Below are positions 54,025 to 63,410 of a stretch of DNA of 64,000 nt, one piece after another. A program made the position numbers and the translations under genes. Within the stretch, counting starts at the first letter, position 1. Every line of letters starts with the position of its first letter. Location of the stretch: NCBI GenBank assembly GCA_015258715.1, contig JABZHR010000004.1, positions 62,001 through 126,000 of the forward strand, in the 5' to 3' direction. Source of the DNA: Atopobium sp. (GTDB lineage Bacteria > Actinomycetota > Coriobacteriia > Coriobacteriales > Atopobiaceae). The notes under the pieces are model-generated. The model ran no database searches and had not been told where the DNA came from. It saw only the letters and a list, made by a program, of their open reading frames with translations.

Positions 54025-55704
54025 TTGGCTAAGCACTTTGCAAAAAGCTCTGCTTCTCATACCGCTAACCTACAACCTCTTTCTTCAGAGGAAGCTACAG
54101 AGAAAGCGCCTTCTCTTAAAGACTCAGTACCAAGCCTTGGCGATACTGATATGTACGTTGCTCTCAATGAAGAGCAGGTAAAAGCCAATCAGCTTAATGA
54201 TTCTTCACAATCAGCGGAAGCGCCAGAAGAGCAGGCAGATGATCTAACTGTCATTACTCCCCTTGATAGCGCAGAGCTTGGAGAAAAAGAAGAGACTCCC
54301 GTTGTTCACAAGAAACATCAGTGGTGGAAGATACCTGTTGTACTCGTTGGTGTTCTCGCCCTTGTGTATGTGGGTGGAGCAATCTTCTTTAACTTCTTCT
54401 TTATGCCTCAAACCAGCATTTATGGTAAGGACTACTCCTTGAAACCTGCTTCAGATTTACAAGCTTCTAGAGCAAACGAGGCCTCAAATTACTCCGTCCA
54501 AGTCTCTGGAAACGGCGTAGATTTAACCATCAAGGCATCTGACATTGATTTGACGTACGACGCCGCTGGATATGCTCACGATGCTATTAGCCAGCAGAAT
54601 CCTTGGATGTGGCCACTGGAAATTACTCGTAGCAGGTCCTTGAGCCCACATGCAACCGCTTCGTATGATACAAGCAAGGCAGACGCACTCTTTAATCAAA
54701 GAATTGAGCAGGCAAAAGAATCTGCTCAAACTCTAGAGAACAATGGTATTACCTACGATAGCTCGGCTAAAAAGTTTATTTTTGCTGACGACGCTATTGC
54801 TACAAGACTATCTCTTGAGGGTGTCCATAAAGACTTGCAAACCGCTTTTGATAATCTAAGCACTACCGTACAGCTTGGCCCAGAAAGCCTCATGAGCGCA
54901 GAAGATCTTGATGCTGCCTTAAAGACAGCTAATTCCTACGTTGCCTCTGCGGTTGATTTGATGTTGGGTGACTCTGTTGCATATCAGCTTGATCAAGACA
55001 CCATTGCTAGCTGGATTAAGTTTGATGAGAATCTCTCTATTTCATTTGATACAGACGCTATTACCAAATGGGTCAACGAGACCCTTGCTCCTGCAGTAGA
55101 TACTCGTGGAACTTCAAGAACGTATAAGCGCTGGGATGGAAAAGAATTCACTACAAAGGCCGCTGGTGCATACGGTTGGGTTATTGATAATGATGCTGCT
55201 GTAAAAGCTATCTCTGACGGTCTGTCCGCTGGTCAGGCAACAAAGATTGAACTGCCTACAAAACAGTCGGCCGGTACATTTACTAAACAGGGCGAGCAGG
55301 ACTGGGGCGGTCGTTATATTGACGTTGACCTTACCACTCAGCATGCTGTTCTTTATGGTGATGATGGCACAATTCTTTGGGAAGCCGATGTAGTAACAGG
55401 AATCCCAGACGGACATCACAACACTCCAGAAGGAGTCTGGTATATTACCAGCCACATTAGAGATGCACGCCTTTTAGGACCAAACGATGAGTCCGGTCGT
55501 CCAGGATGGGATACAAAGGTTGATTTCTGGCTTGGCGTAAAAGGTCAAGAAGTTGGCTTCCACAACGCTCCATGGAGAAGTGCATTTGGTGGAAATATCT
55601 ATAAAACTGGTGGTAGCCATGGCTGCATTAACCTAAGCTATGAAAACGCTCAGAAACTTTTTGATGTTGCCAAAGACGGAGATCCGATTATCATTCACTA
55701 CTAG
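54025..55704 (+). CDS. Membrane-anchored YkuD L,D-transpeptidase
   Basis: A 559-residue cell-wall enzyme. The first 105 residues are cytoplasmic and acidic. A transmembrane helix follows at about 106-130 (VVLVGVLALVYVGGAIFF), then an extracellular region like the PG_binding_4 domain seen next to YkuD in actinobacteria. The C-terminal YkuD domain has VGFHNAPW near 512 and GGSHGCINLSYENAQ near 528 with the catalytic Cys. Such enzymes make 3-3 peptide crosslinks or attach proteins to peptidoglycan. TTG start with AAGGAG 6 nt upstream. A decayed copy of its 3' end follows. Confidence 0.87.
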   Translation: MAKHFAKSSASHTANLQPLSSEEATEKAPSLKDSVPSLGDTDMYVALNEEQVKANQLNDSSQSAEAPEEQADDLTVITPLDSAELGEKEETPVVHKKHQWWKIPVVLVGVLALVYVGGAIFFNFFFMPQTSIYGKDYSLKPASDLQASRANEASNYSVQVSGNGVDLTIKASDIDLTYDAAGYAHDAISQQNPWMWPLEITRSRSLSPHATASYDTSKADALFNQRIEQAKESAQTLENNGITYDSSAKKFIFADDAIATRLSLEGVHKDLQTAFDNLSTTVQLGPESLMSAEDLDAALKTANSYVASAVDLMLGDSVAYQLDQDTIASWIKFDENLSISFDTDAITKWVNETLAPAVDTRGTSRTYKRWDGKEFTTKAAGAYGWVIDNDAAVKAISDGLSAGQATKIELPTKQSAGTFTKQGEQDWGGRYIDVDLTTQHAVLYGDDGTILWEADVVTGIPDGHHNTPEGVWYITSHIRDARLLGPNDESGRPGWDTKVDFWLGVKGQEVGFHNAPWRSAFGGNIYKTGGSHGCINLSYENAQKLFDVAKDGDPIIIHY

Positions 55705-55726
55705 ATTTTCTTTGAGAATAAGAATT

Positions 55727-55767
55727 ATGCGCGCTTTAGAAAACAATTCTGAAGCGCGCATTTTTTT
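55727..55767 (+). terminator. Rho-independent terminator of the L,D-transpeptidase gene
   Basis: A long stem with left arm ATGCGCGCTT and one mismatch pair, loop of about 5 nt, followed by seven Ts. Confidence 0.88.
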
Positions 55768-55884
55768 ATGTCTTACAGAAGATCTACAACACGCTCTTTG
55801 TTTGCCATAAAATCAAGATACTCTGAACCTAAGCGAGAAGTGATTAATGAACTGGCAGAAGAAAAATCAGAATCACATTGCTTA

Positions 55885-55909
55885 ATACCAATATTAGTAA
55901 TATTGGTAT
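55885..55909. repeat. Perfect 25-nt palindrome
   Basis: Arms of 12 nt (left arm ATACCAATATTA) are perfectly complementary around a single central G. It sits at the start of the YkuD remnant. It could be a dimeric-repressor site, a recombination junction or chance AT-rich symmetry. Confidence 0.6.
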
Positions 55910-55931
55910 ATGCATACGAACATAACAGTCC

Positions 55932-56203
55932 GTCGTTTGGTTTATAACAAGTCATATCAGAAACACTCGCCTTCTTGGTTCAAATGACGAAAGCGGCAAA
56001 CCAGGTTGGGACGCACGAGTTGACTTCTGAATGGGCGTGAAAAGTCAGGAAGTTGGCTTCCACAATGCTCCGTAGAGTGGAGCATTAGGTGGAGATATTT
56101 ATCGCTATAGCGGTAGCCATGGTTGTGTTAATTTGAGTTACAGCAATGCAGAAAAACTCTTTAACATCTCAAACGATGGTGACCCAATTATCATCCGCTA
56201 CTA
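55932..56203 (+). pseudogene. Decayed YkuD L,D-transpeptidase C-terminal fragment
   Basis: The plus-strand frame reads TSHIRNTRLLGSNDESGKPG, then GWDARVDF, a TGA stop, GVKSQEVGFHNAP, a TAG stop, and then YSGSHGCVNLS through to GDPIIIRY and a stop. It matches the last 85 or so residues of the intact enzyme just upstream, including the catalytic SHGC motif. Two in-frame stops and the lack of an N-terminus show it is not functional. It probably arose by tandem duplication of the neighbouring gene, followed by decay. Confidence 0.88.
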
Positions 56204-56234
56204 ATGTCATTTAGCCTGCTCATTGTTAAACGTA

Positions 56235-56579
56235 TTATGAAGTGGCTTCACTGCGAATATACTCTTGGTAATAGGTACCCCAGTCACAAAGTTCTTTCAA
56301 AATAGGGTTCATCGTTTTACCTAATTCGGTCAGCGTATATTCCACCTTCGGTGGAGTCTCGGGATATACAACTCTTCTTACTATGTCCTGTTCCTCAAGC
56401 TCACGAAGTTGTGACGTCAAAGTTTTAGTTGTTATATTTCCCAATAGCCTTTGCAGTTGATTAAACCTCACTGGACCTTTTGAAAGAAACCAGATAATAC
56501 GGAGCTTCCACTTTCCCGCTAGTATATTTAATCCAATCTGCATTGGACATTGATCTGTTATTGACATTGTTTTTGCCAT
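56235..56579 (-). CDS. HxlR-family transcriptional regulator
   Basis: A 114-residue winged-helix protein. The N-terminal Cys-containing segment (DQCPMQIGLNILAGKWKLRI) is typical of HxlR/YodB regulators that sense electrophiles, thiol stress or aldehydes. The recognition region is LLGNITTKTLTSQLRELEEQD, and the wing is VVYPETPPKVEYTLTELGKT. It is divergent from the amidohydrolase gene, so it probably controls that gene and itself. The region looks more AT-rich than the core genes around it, hinting at transfer. Confidence 0.88.
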   Translation of the reverse strand: MAKTMSITDQCPMQIGLNILAGKWKLRIIWFLSKGPVRFNQLQRLLGNITTKTLTSQLRELEEQDIVRRVVYPETPPKVEYTLTELGKTMNPILKELCDWGTYYQEYIRSEATS

Positions 56580-56614
56580 AGCAAACCCCTCTTTTATATC
56601 GTATCAAAAAGGAT

Positions 56615-56636
56615 AGTACGTATTAAAAAAGTACGT
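56615..56636. promoter_or_regulatory. Candidate HxlR operator
   Basis: Two direct AGTACGT copies, at 56615-56621 and 56630-56636, flank an AT-rich centre in the divergent promoter region. GTAC makes each core palindromic. HxlR-type regulators usually bind such short paired motifs; the assignment is from position only. Confidence 0.45.
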
Positions 56637-56704
56637 TCTTGTTTGAAGATCCAAAGAAGTTATAGCCTAACTATGGTAATAAAACAACAGAGAGGATTCT
56701 TCAC

Positions 56705-57508
56705 ATGATTATTGATAGCCATGAACATGTCATGCTCCCTACCACCATGCAGATACAAAAACTAGATGAGGCAGAAGTAGATAAAGCAATTTTATTTACT
56801 ACTACTCCACACATAGAAAAAGCAAAATCATCCACATTGGAAGATATCAACAATGAAATGCAAATTTTATACAAAGTTTTGGGAGGGGGTTTCACACCAC
56901 AGAAACGAATAGATAAGATGAAAGACACAATTGCTGAATTACAACGAGCAATAGCTGCAGCACCCAATAGATTCTATGGCTTTGGTCCTGTTCCACTTGG
57001 ACTTTCAGTAAAAGAGACATCGAACTGGATTGAAACATATGTTATTAATAATTCTTTTAAGGGAATTGGCGAATTTACACCTGGTTCTGAAAATCAAGTT
57101 GAACAGTTGGACACCATATTCCACGCTTCGTCAAATTACACAAATCTTCCTGTATGGGTGCACACCTTCCATCCAGTAACACGAACAGGAATCAAAATAT
57201 TAATGAATCTATGTAAAAAATATCCTTCAGTCCCCGTCATCTTTGGACACTTAGGTGGCTCAAACTGGATGGACGTAATTGCTTTTGCAAAAGAACACAA
57301 AAATGCGTATCTAGATTTGTCGGCAGCATTTACTCCTCTCTCAGTAAAGACCGCCCTAACTGAACTACCAGAAAAATGCTTCTTCAGCTCAGATGCGCCA
57401 TTTGGTGAACCTACTTTATCCAAAGGACTTATCGAATTTGTAAGCCCATCTAAAGAAGTAACCAACATGGCTTTAGGCGAGAACATCGCAAATTTATTAA
57501 ATTTGTAG
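56705..57508 (+). CDS. Amidohydrolase-superfamily metal-dependent hydrolase (Amidohydro_2)
   Basis: A 267-residue TIM-barrel hydrolase. N-terminal metal ligands are in MIIDSHEHVM (HxH), then FYGFGPVPL, VWVHTFHP near 156, VIFGHLGGSNW near 179 and FFSSDAPFG near 226 (catalytic Asp). This matches the Amidohydro_2 group of decarboxylases, lactonases and related enzymes. The substrate cannot be told from sequence. The divergent HxlR gene suggests induction by a reactive or aromatic compound. AGAGAGG lies 9 nt before the ATG. The codon pattern looks AT-rich compared with its neighbours. Confidence 0.85.
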   Translation: MIIDSHEHVMLPTTMQIQKLDEAEVDKAILFTTTPHIEKAKSSTLEDINNEMQILYKVLGGGFTPQKRIDKMKDTIAELQRAIAAAPNRFYGFGPVPLGLSVKETSNWIETYVINNSFKGIGEFTPGSENQVEQLDTIFHASSNYTNLPVWVHTFHPVTRTGIKILMNLCKKYPSVPVIFGHLGGSNWMDVIAFAKEHKNAYLDLSAAFTPLSVKTALTELPEKCFFSSDAPFGEPTLSKGLIEFVSPSKEVTNMALGENIANLLNL

Positions 57509-57569
57509 CCGTTTAATAATCCATATATAAACAACGTAATAACAACATAAGACAATATCTCTTGAGAGG

Positions 57570-58949
57570 TTAGAAACGAGGCATTTGACCTCCGCCAAAG
57601 CCCATATTTTTCATCATAGATTCCATCGCACGGCGACCCTTCTTTGCATTACCGCCCTGAGTCATAGCCTTCATCTTGCCCATCATCTTATTCATCTCTC
57701 CCCACTGGCGAATGAGTTGATTGACTTCCTGAACACTACGACCAGATCCCATGGAAATACGACGACGACGCTGACCATTAATAATCTTTGGACGTGCACG
57801 CTCTTCTTTAGTCATGGAATGAATGATAGCTTCAATCTTTCCCATAGAGCTATCATCCACACCACCCTGCTGGGCCATCATGCGGTCGCCACCAGGTAGA
57901 GCGCCAATAAGCTTCGCAAGACCACCCATCTTGCGGATCTGATTCATCTGATTAAGCAGGTCATCCATAGTAAAGCCTTCACGCAACATACGCTCAGCAT
58001 CTTCAACCTGCTTCTCATCTGCTGCCTGTTGGGCCTTCTCGACAATAGAGATAACGTCGCCCATGCCAAGGATGCGCTTAGCCATACGATCTGGGTGGAA
58101 AACCTCAAGTGAATCGGGTTTCTCGCCCATGGAAACAAACTTGATAGGCTTGCCGGTAACCTCACGTACGGAAAGAGCACCACCACCACGAGCATCGCCA
58201 TCAAGCTTGGACATGATAACGCCGTCAAAGTCTACGCGCTCGGCGAAGGTGCTAACAACATTGACGATATCCTGGCCGGTCATGGCATCGACAACCATAA
58301 GAATCTGATCTGGCTTGACGGCACGCTTGATAGCAACGGCCTCTTCCATCATTTCTTCGTCAATTTGGAGACGGCCAGCGGTATCGACAATTACCAGGTC
58401 ATTGAGATGGTCAACAGCTTCCTGAATAGCCTGAGACGCAATAGCAACGGCGTCTTTGCCATCTCCACGATAGACTGACACGCCAATCTCAGAGCCAAGC
58501 GTTTCAAGCTGATCTGCTGCAGCAGGACGGTGAACGTCGCAGGCGGCAAGCAGAGGATTCTTTCCCTGGGACTTAAGCAAGTAGGCAAGCTTTGCAGCTG
58601 CGGTTGTCTTACCGGAACCCTGAAGACCAACGAGCATAATGACGTTTGGAATGCGGTTCTGTGCCAGCGTAAGCTTGGACTCGGTTGAACCAAGCAGTGC
58701 CGTGAGCTCATCCAGAACAATGCGGACAACGTTTTGAGCTGGAGACAGAGACTCTAGCACGTCAGCGGTCATGCACTGCTCTTTGCAGCGGCTAACAAAC
58801 GCTTTAACTACCTTGTAGTTAACGTCAGCCTCGAGAAGAGCCATGCGAATTTCTCGCATTGCTGAATTGATGTCGTCCTCAGTGAGACGGCCCTTTCCGC
58901 GCAGAGCGGAAAATGTATTTTGCAGTCTATCTTGCAGGCTGTTAAACAT
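57570..58949 (-). CDS. ffh: Signal recognition particle protein Ffh
   Basis: A 459-residue SRP54 GTPase that binds signal sequences and directs them to the membrane. An N-terminal four-helix bundle leads to the G domain with GLQGSGKTTAAAKLA near residue 107, DVHRPAAADQL, VDTAGRLQIDEEM and SKLDGDARGGGALS. The Met-rich M domain (about 310-459) includes MSMGSGRSVQEVNQLIRQW-like RNA-binding helices and MMKNMGFGGGQM. The start overlaps the ftsY stop by 1 bp, so the SRP protein and its receptor are co-made. The SRP RNA gene was not seen here. Confidence 0.96.
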   Translation of the reverse strand: MFNSLQDRLQNTFSALRGKGRLTEDDINSAMREIRMALLEADVNYKVVKAFVSRCKEQCMTADVLESLSPAQNVVRIVLDELTALLGSTESKLTLAQNRIPNVIMLVGLQGSGKTTAAAKLAYLLKSQGKNPLLAACDVHRPAAADQLETLGSEIGVSVYRGDGKDAVAIASQAIQEAVDHLNDLVIVDTAGRLQIDEEMMEEAVAIKRAVKPDQILMVVDAMTGQDIVNVVSTFAERVDFDGVIMSKLDGDARGGGALSVREVTGKPIKFVSMGEKPDSLEVFHPDRMAKRILGMGDVISIVEKAQQAADEKQVEDAERMLREGFTMDDLLNQMNQIRKMGGLAKLIGALPGGDRMMAQQGGVDDSSMGKIEAIIHSMTKEERARPKIINGQRRRRISMGSGRSVQEVNQLIRQWGEMNKMMGKMKAMTQGGNAKKGRRAMESMMKNMGFGGGQMPRF

Positions 58950-59854
58950 TACTGAACTCCCTCACCAACAAGTGCTTCACAGAATGAACGAGCATCAAAC
59001 GTCTGAAGATCATCAATTGACTCGCCCACACCAATACGATAAATAGGCAGGTTAAGCTGGTTAGAAATTGCCAGAGCAATTCCTCCCTTTGCGGTGCCAT
59101 CAAGCTTAGTGACAATAAGACCGTCTAGAGACAGTGCGTCGTTAAACTCTTTTGCCTGATTAAGGCCGTTTTGGCCAGTAGTCGCATCAATAACCAAGAC
59201 AACACTTACGGGAATATCCCATGCGCGCTTTCTGGTAACCGAAACAACTTTAGCAAGCTCACGCATAAGATCGGATGAAGTGTGCAGACGTCCGGCAGTA
59301 TCAATAAGCACCAGCTCAGTGCCTTGTTTTTCTGCCGTTTCAACAACCTCAAAACAAACGCTTGCAGGGTCAGCGCCACGCTCTTTGGTTACTACCTCAA
59401 TACCAGAGCGCTCTCCCCATACCTGCAGCTGCTCAATTGCGGCCGCGCGGAAGGTGTCAGCACCGCCAATCAAAGTCTTTACGCCATTAGCATGTGCGCG
59501 GCCAGCAATCTTACCAACGGTGGTAGTTTTACCAGCACCGTTAATGCCCACAAACAAGACAATAGAGGGCGTATCCGTAAATGGGTCTCTTTCTGCAACA
59601 GGAAACTCTGCCGTAAGGCGCTCTACAAGAGCGCGACGAAGCTGATCGGAGCGCATAAGGTTTTCTCGCGCAGCACGTTCACGCAGGTCGTCGGTGACGC
59701 GCATAGCCACCTCAGCACCCATGTCTCCCATAACCAACGTATCTTCAAGGTCATCCCAAAAGTCTTCGGTGACCTCTCCACCCATATAAAAGATTTCGCT
59801 TAAGGTCTCACGGGAACGCTCAAGACCGCGGCGAAGATTGTCCATAAAGCCCAT
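58949..59854 (-). CDS. ftsY: SRP receptor FtsY
   Basis: A 301-residue receptor GTPase, short because it lacks the long acidic A domain, as in many Gram-positives. The N domain starts with LRRGLERSRETLSEIF. The G domain has GINGAGKTTTVGKIAG near 103, DTFRAAAIEQLQVW, LIDTAGRLHTSSDLM and TKLDGTAKGGIAL. It pairs with Ffh for cotranslational targeting. The start overlaps the smc stop (TAATG), and the stop overlaps ffh. Confidence 0.96.
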   Translation of the reverse strand: MGFMDNLRRGLERSRETLSEIFYMGGEVTEDFWDDLEDTLVMGDMGAEVAMRVTDDLRERAARENLMRSDQLRRALVERLTAEFPVAERDPFTDTPSIVLFVGINGAGKTTTVGKIAGRAHANGVKTLIGGADTFRAAAIEQLQVWGERSGIEVVTKERGADPASVCFEVVETAEKQGTELVLIDTAGRLHTSSDLMRELAKVVSVTRKRAWDIPVSVVLVIDATTGQNGLNQAKEFNDALSLDGLIVTKLDGTAKGGIALAISNQLNLPIYRIGVGESIDDLQTFDARSFCEALVGEGVQ

Positions 59855-62800
59855 TAGATATCAACTACCTTTCCGGTTGTCTTATCAAGCCTCTGAGAGA
59901 CAACATGGCTGACACCATCTGCCTGCATGGATACACCATACAGTACATCTGCCTGCTCCATGGTGCGCCTTTGGTGAGAAATTACAATCAGCTGAGTGGT
60001 CTCTTTGAGCTGCTCAATGGCATCAAGCAGCTTGGAGAGGTTGGCGTCGTCGAGCGCAGCCTCAACCTCATCAAAGACGTAGAACGGAACAGTACGCGTT
60101 CTGTATACAGCAAAGAGCAATGCCAGGGCGGTGAGGCTCTTCTCGCCACCTGACATGAGCATCATCTTGGTAATGCGCTTACCGCGCGGCTGAGCCACAA
60201 TCTCAATGCCTGTCTCGGAGAGATGGTCAGGGTCAGTGAGCTCAATGTGGGCGTGGCCACCAGGGAACAGCATCGAGAAGATCTCGGAGAAGTTCTGGTT
60301 TACGCGGTCAAAGACAACAAGGAAGCGGCTACGCATCTTGCGATCAATGGCTGAGATGATCTTCTTCAGCGAGGTCCGAGCAGCCTCTAAGTCTGCTACC
60401 TGCTCGTTAATGTAGTCAGCGCGCTCTTTGAGACGCTCGTACTCATCCATGGCAACAGCATTGACGGGACCCAACGCCTCAAGCTGGCTCTTGAGCGACG
60501 CAGCAAGGCGCTCTGCCTGCTCTCTGTCTTCTGGCTCAGGAAGCGTCAAAGCCTCGTCCAGCGAAGCGCCTGTGGCAAGAATGGCCTCGATGGCGTTTTG
60601 AACCTGAACCTCAAGCTTGCCAATCTCAACGCTAATCTGGTTAGCGGCATCTTTCTCTTTTTCTACCGCAAGCGCAGCTTCAGAAGCAGCGTCTTTTGCC
60701 TCAGAGATGGTCTCTCGCAGCGTCTCGGAGTCTGCCTCCGCCAACGACGCGCGATCCTTGAGCCTAGACGCCCACTCGAGCGCCTTCTGGTGCAGAGCAT
60801 CGTAGCGCTTGTACAGCGGGTCTACGCGAAGCCTGATTACCTCAAGCGCGTGCGTTGCCTGCTTAGCAGCAGCAAGTTGCTCATCCAGCTGAGACAGACG
60901 CCTCTCAAGCTCTGCCTGGCGAGAAGCCATACTAGTTGCGCGCTCTTTTGCAACAGTCAGGTCTGTCTTTGCATCCGAAAGCTCTCGGTTGGCCCTACCC
61001 TGTGCGCGAATGGCATCCTCATGCTGATCCTGCAGCTCTTTGAGCTCAGAAGCTAGCGACTCCATGCGAGTCTTAGCCTCTTCAGCCGCACGCTTGTGCT
61101 CATCAATGTGCGCACGAGCCTCTTGAGCGCGCTCTTTTGCCTGCTCTCGAGAAGTGCTCACCTGCTTCAGCTCAGCCTGAGAAGACGCAACCTGTCCCTC
61201 AAGACGGCCTCGCTCCGCTGCAATAGAGGTAAGCTCACCGTTGAGGCGAGCAACCTCACCCTTGGACTGCGCGCTTTTCTCGCGAACTGAAGCCAGCTCA
61301 TTCTCGCAGTTGGTAACTGCAGAGCGAGCAGCCTCAAGATGGCGTTTGAGGGAAGGAAGCGCACCCTCAAGCTCACGGATACGACGCTTGCGCTCAAGAG
61401 AGCCGTCCTCAGCCTGAGATGTGTGTCCCAGGACCAGACGACCGTCTGGATAGAGCAACGTGCCGTCAGGGAGCGCATAAAGCCCGCGAGGCTCAACGTT
61501 GCGAGCAGCGTAGGCATCATCAAGACTCTGAGCAACAAAAACGTGACCAAAAAGCGCCTGCACAAGAGCTTCGGCACCCTTCTGAGCAGATACGTGCTCA
61601 AGCAAAGACGTTGTATGTGCAGGCGCAGCAAGAGCTGGAGTTGTGTCAGAAAGAGCAACCAACGTAGCCTTGCCGTCCTCAGAAAGCGTCTGAACGCGCT
61701 CAAAGAGCGTCTGAATGTTTTGCTGCTTATCAACAACAAGCGCGGAAAGATCTTCTCCCAAAAGCTGTTCAACAAGGGCCTCAAACTCTGGCTGAACCTC
61801 AAGGTAATCAGCAAGTCTGCCAGAAACAAGAGAAGCGGTTGCTGCATCCGCAACAAGCTTTTCTGCCAGAGGACTTCCCTTTTGGACTTCCACATCAAGC
61901 GCACGAAGTGCCTCAAGCGTAGCTTCACTGCTTGAGAGCTCCTGGCGAGCAGTACGCTCTGCCTCGCGAGCCGCCTCAAGTGCAGAAGCACGCTCAGAAA
62001 TCTCAGCGACAAACGCCTCGGACTCCTGACGAGCTTTCTCAAGAGCCGCGGTGAGCTCTGCTTCTTTAGCGCCACTATCTTCTAGAGCAGCACGAGCAAT
62101 CTCAAGCGCTTCCGTAATCTGAGTCAACCTAGACTCAAACATCTTGTCTTCTACCTGCGCATGAGCAATCTGCTCTTCAAGCTTTACATACGCAAGCGTT
62201 TCTTTATCAGCGGTATTACGCGCACTTCGCTCAGACGCAGTGCAGTCAGAAATCTTTACATCAAGAGCACGACGCTCGGCAATTGCCTGGTTAGCCGCCT
62301 CTTGGAGCGCGTTCACGCTCTCCGTCAGATCCGCAACCTTTGCACGAATTGTTGCCAGCTGACCAGAAAGCTCTTCGTTCTCTTTTGCGGCGTCTGCCTT
62401 CTGTTTATCCATCACAGAAAGCTGCATACGCGTGTCAGAAAGGCGAGAAACCATGTTCTTGCCCTTCTCCTCCAAAAGACGCATGTCAGATCCCATACGA
62501 CCAAGAATCTCTTGCATGCGACGGCGCTGCTCACCCAAGTCTCCAACAAAGAGACCCTTTTGCTCAAGAAGTGACTGGAGCTTTTCAAGCTCACGGTTTT
62601 TCTCGCCCGCGCGATACTGAGCAAGCTCAATAGCAGCCTCTGCCTCTTTAGCGCGAGCCTCCAACTTTCCATGCGTAAACTGCAGCTGACGAAGATCATC
62701 AACCGCAAGCTGAACCGTCAAATCTTTGAGCTGAGCAGACAGATCTTTAGCGCGAGAAGCCTTGTCTACCTGCCTTTCAAGCGGTTTAAGCTGGCGGGTA

Positions 62801-63393
62801 ATCTCGCGAGAAACCACTTTGGCTCGCGTGAGATTCTCATCCATGGAAGAAATCTTGCGCTCCGCACGCTCTTTGCGGCGGCGATGCTTAGAGATATCTG
62901 CTGCCTCTTCAATAAGCTCACGACGCTGCTCAGGACGGCTAGACAAGATGGAATCGAGCTTGCCCTGAGAAATAATGGAATGGGTATCTTTACCCAGACC
63001 AGAGTCATGCAAGATGTCCTGGATATCCATGAGTCTTGAAGGAGCACCGTTAATCAGGTACTCAGACTCTCCAGAGCGATACATGCGCCGTGTGATACCA
63101 ATTTCAGAGAAATCAATAGGAATGGTGTGGTCGGAGTTATCCAGAACCAGCGTTACCTCAGCAACGCCCACCGCTCCCCTTGCTGATGAGCCAGAGAAGA
63201 TGATGTCTTCCATAGCCTGGCCACGGAGCATCTTTGCGCTCTGCTCGCCTAATACCCAGAGAATTGCGTCAGAGACATTGGACTTACCCGAGCCATTAGG
63301 ACCAACGACAACGGTAAGACCGGGGTCAAAAACCATCTGAGTTTTATCAGCGAATGACTTAAAACCCTTAAGTGTCAGCGATTTTAGATACAC
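59854..63393 (-). CDS. smc: Chromosome segregation protein SMC
   Basis: An 1179-residue SMC ATPase that compacts and segregates the chromosome with ScpA/ScpB. The N-terminal head has VVGPNGSGKSNVSDAI near residue 30. Two long coiled coils (about 165-505 and 670-1000) flank a hinge at about 515-665. The C-terminal head has MMLMSGGEKSLTALALLFA near 1085 and VFDEVEAALDDANLSKL near 1115. Family length is normal. GTG start 17 bp after rnc. The rnc-smc-ftsY-ffh cluster is conserved in Gram-positives. Confidence 0.96.
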   Translation of the reverse strand: MYLKSLTLKGFKSFADKTQMVFDPGLTVVVGPNGSGKSNVSDAILWVLGEQSAKMLRGQAMEDIIFSGSSARGAVGVAEVTLVLDNSDHTIPIDFSEIGITRRMYRSGESEYLINGAPSRLMDIQDILHDSGLGKDTHSIISQGKLDSILSSRPEQRRELIEEAADISKHRRRKERAERKISSMDENLTRAKVVSREITRQLKPLERQVDKASRAKDLSAQLKDLTVQLAVDDLRQLQFTHGKLEARAKEAEAAIELAQYRAGEKNRELEKLQSLLEQKGLFVGDLGEQRRRMQEILGRMGSDMRLLEEKGKNMVSRLSDTRMQLSVMDKQKADAAKENEELSGQLATIRAKVADLTESVNALQEAANQAIAERRALDVKISDCTASERSARNTADKETLAYVKLEEQIAHAQVEDKMFESRLTQITEALEIARAALEDSGAKEAELTAALEKARQESEAFVAEISERASALEAAREAERTARQELSSSEATLEALRALDVEVQKGSPLAEKLVADAATASLVSGRLADYLEVQPEFEALVEQLLGEDLSALVVDKQQNIQTLFERVQTLSEDGKATLVALSDTTPALAAPAHTTSLLEHVSAQKGAEALVQALFGHVFVAQSLDDAYAARNVEPRGLYALPDGTLLYPDGRLVLGHTSQAEDGSLERKRRIRELEGALPSLKRHLEAARSAVTNCENELASVREKSAQSKGEVARLNGELTSIAAERGRLEGQVASSQAELKQVSTSREQAKERAQEARAHIDEHKRAAEEAKTRMESLASELKELQDQHEDAIRAQGRANRELSDAKTDLTVAKERATSMASRQAELERRLSQLDEQLAAAKQATHALEVIRLRVDPLYKRYDALHQKALEWASRLKDRASLAEADSETLRETISEAKDAASEAALAVEKEKDAANQISVEIGKLEVQVQNAIEAILATGASLDEALTLPEPEDREQAERLAASLKSQLEALGPVNAVAMDEYERLKERADYINEQVADLEAARTSLKKIISAIDRKMRSRFLVVFDRVNQNFSEIFSMLFPGGHAHIELTDPDHLSETGIEIVAQPRGKRITKMMLMSGGEKSLTALALLFAVYRTRTVPFYVFDEVEAALDDANLSKLLDAIEQLKETTQLIVISHQRRTMEQADVLYGVSMQADGVSHVVSQRLDKTTGKVVDI

Positions 63394-63410
63394 GGGTACA
63401 GGGTACCTTT

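Larger units (their letters stand above)
55705..56234. other. Region of 530 bp without an intact gene after the L,D-transpeptidase
   Basis: It holds the transpeptidase terminator (55727-55767), a 25-nt palindrome (55885-55909) and the remnant of a second YkuD domain (about 55932-56203). A 60-codon minus-strand frame (55773-55955) is probably chance. Confidence 0.65.

Noticed and set aside
55773..55955. 60-codon minus-strand gene beside the YkuD remnant
   Set aside because: No clear ribosome site or family, it overlaps the pseudogene and palindrome, and its length is within chance for AT-rich DNA.
61167..62075. 302-codon alternative-frame product inside smc
   Set aside because: An Arg/Leu-rich composition typical of out-of-frame reading of a coiled-coil gene.
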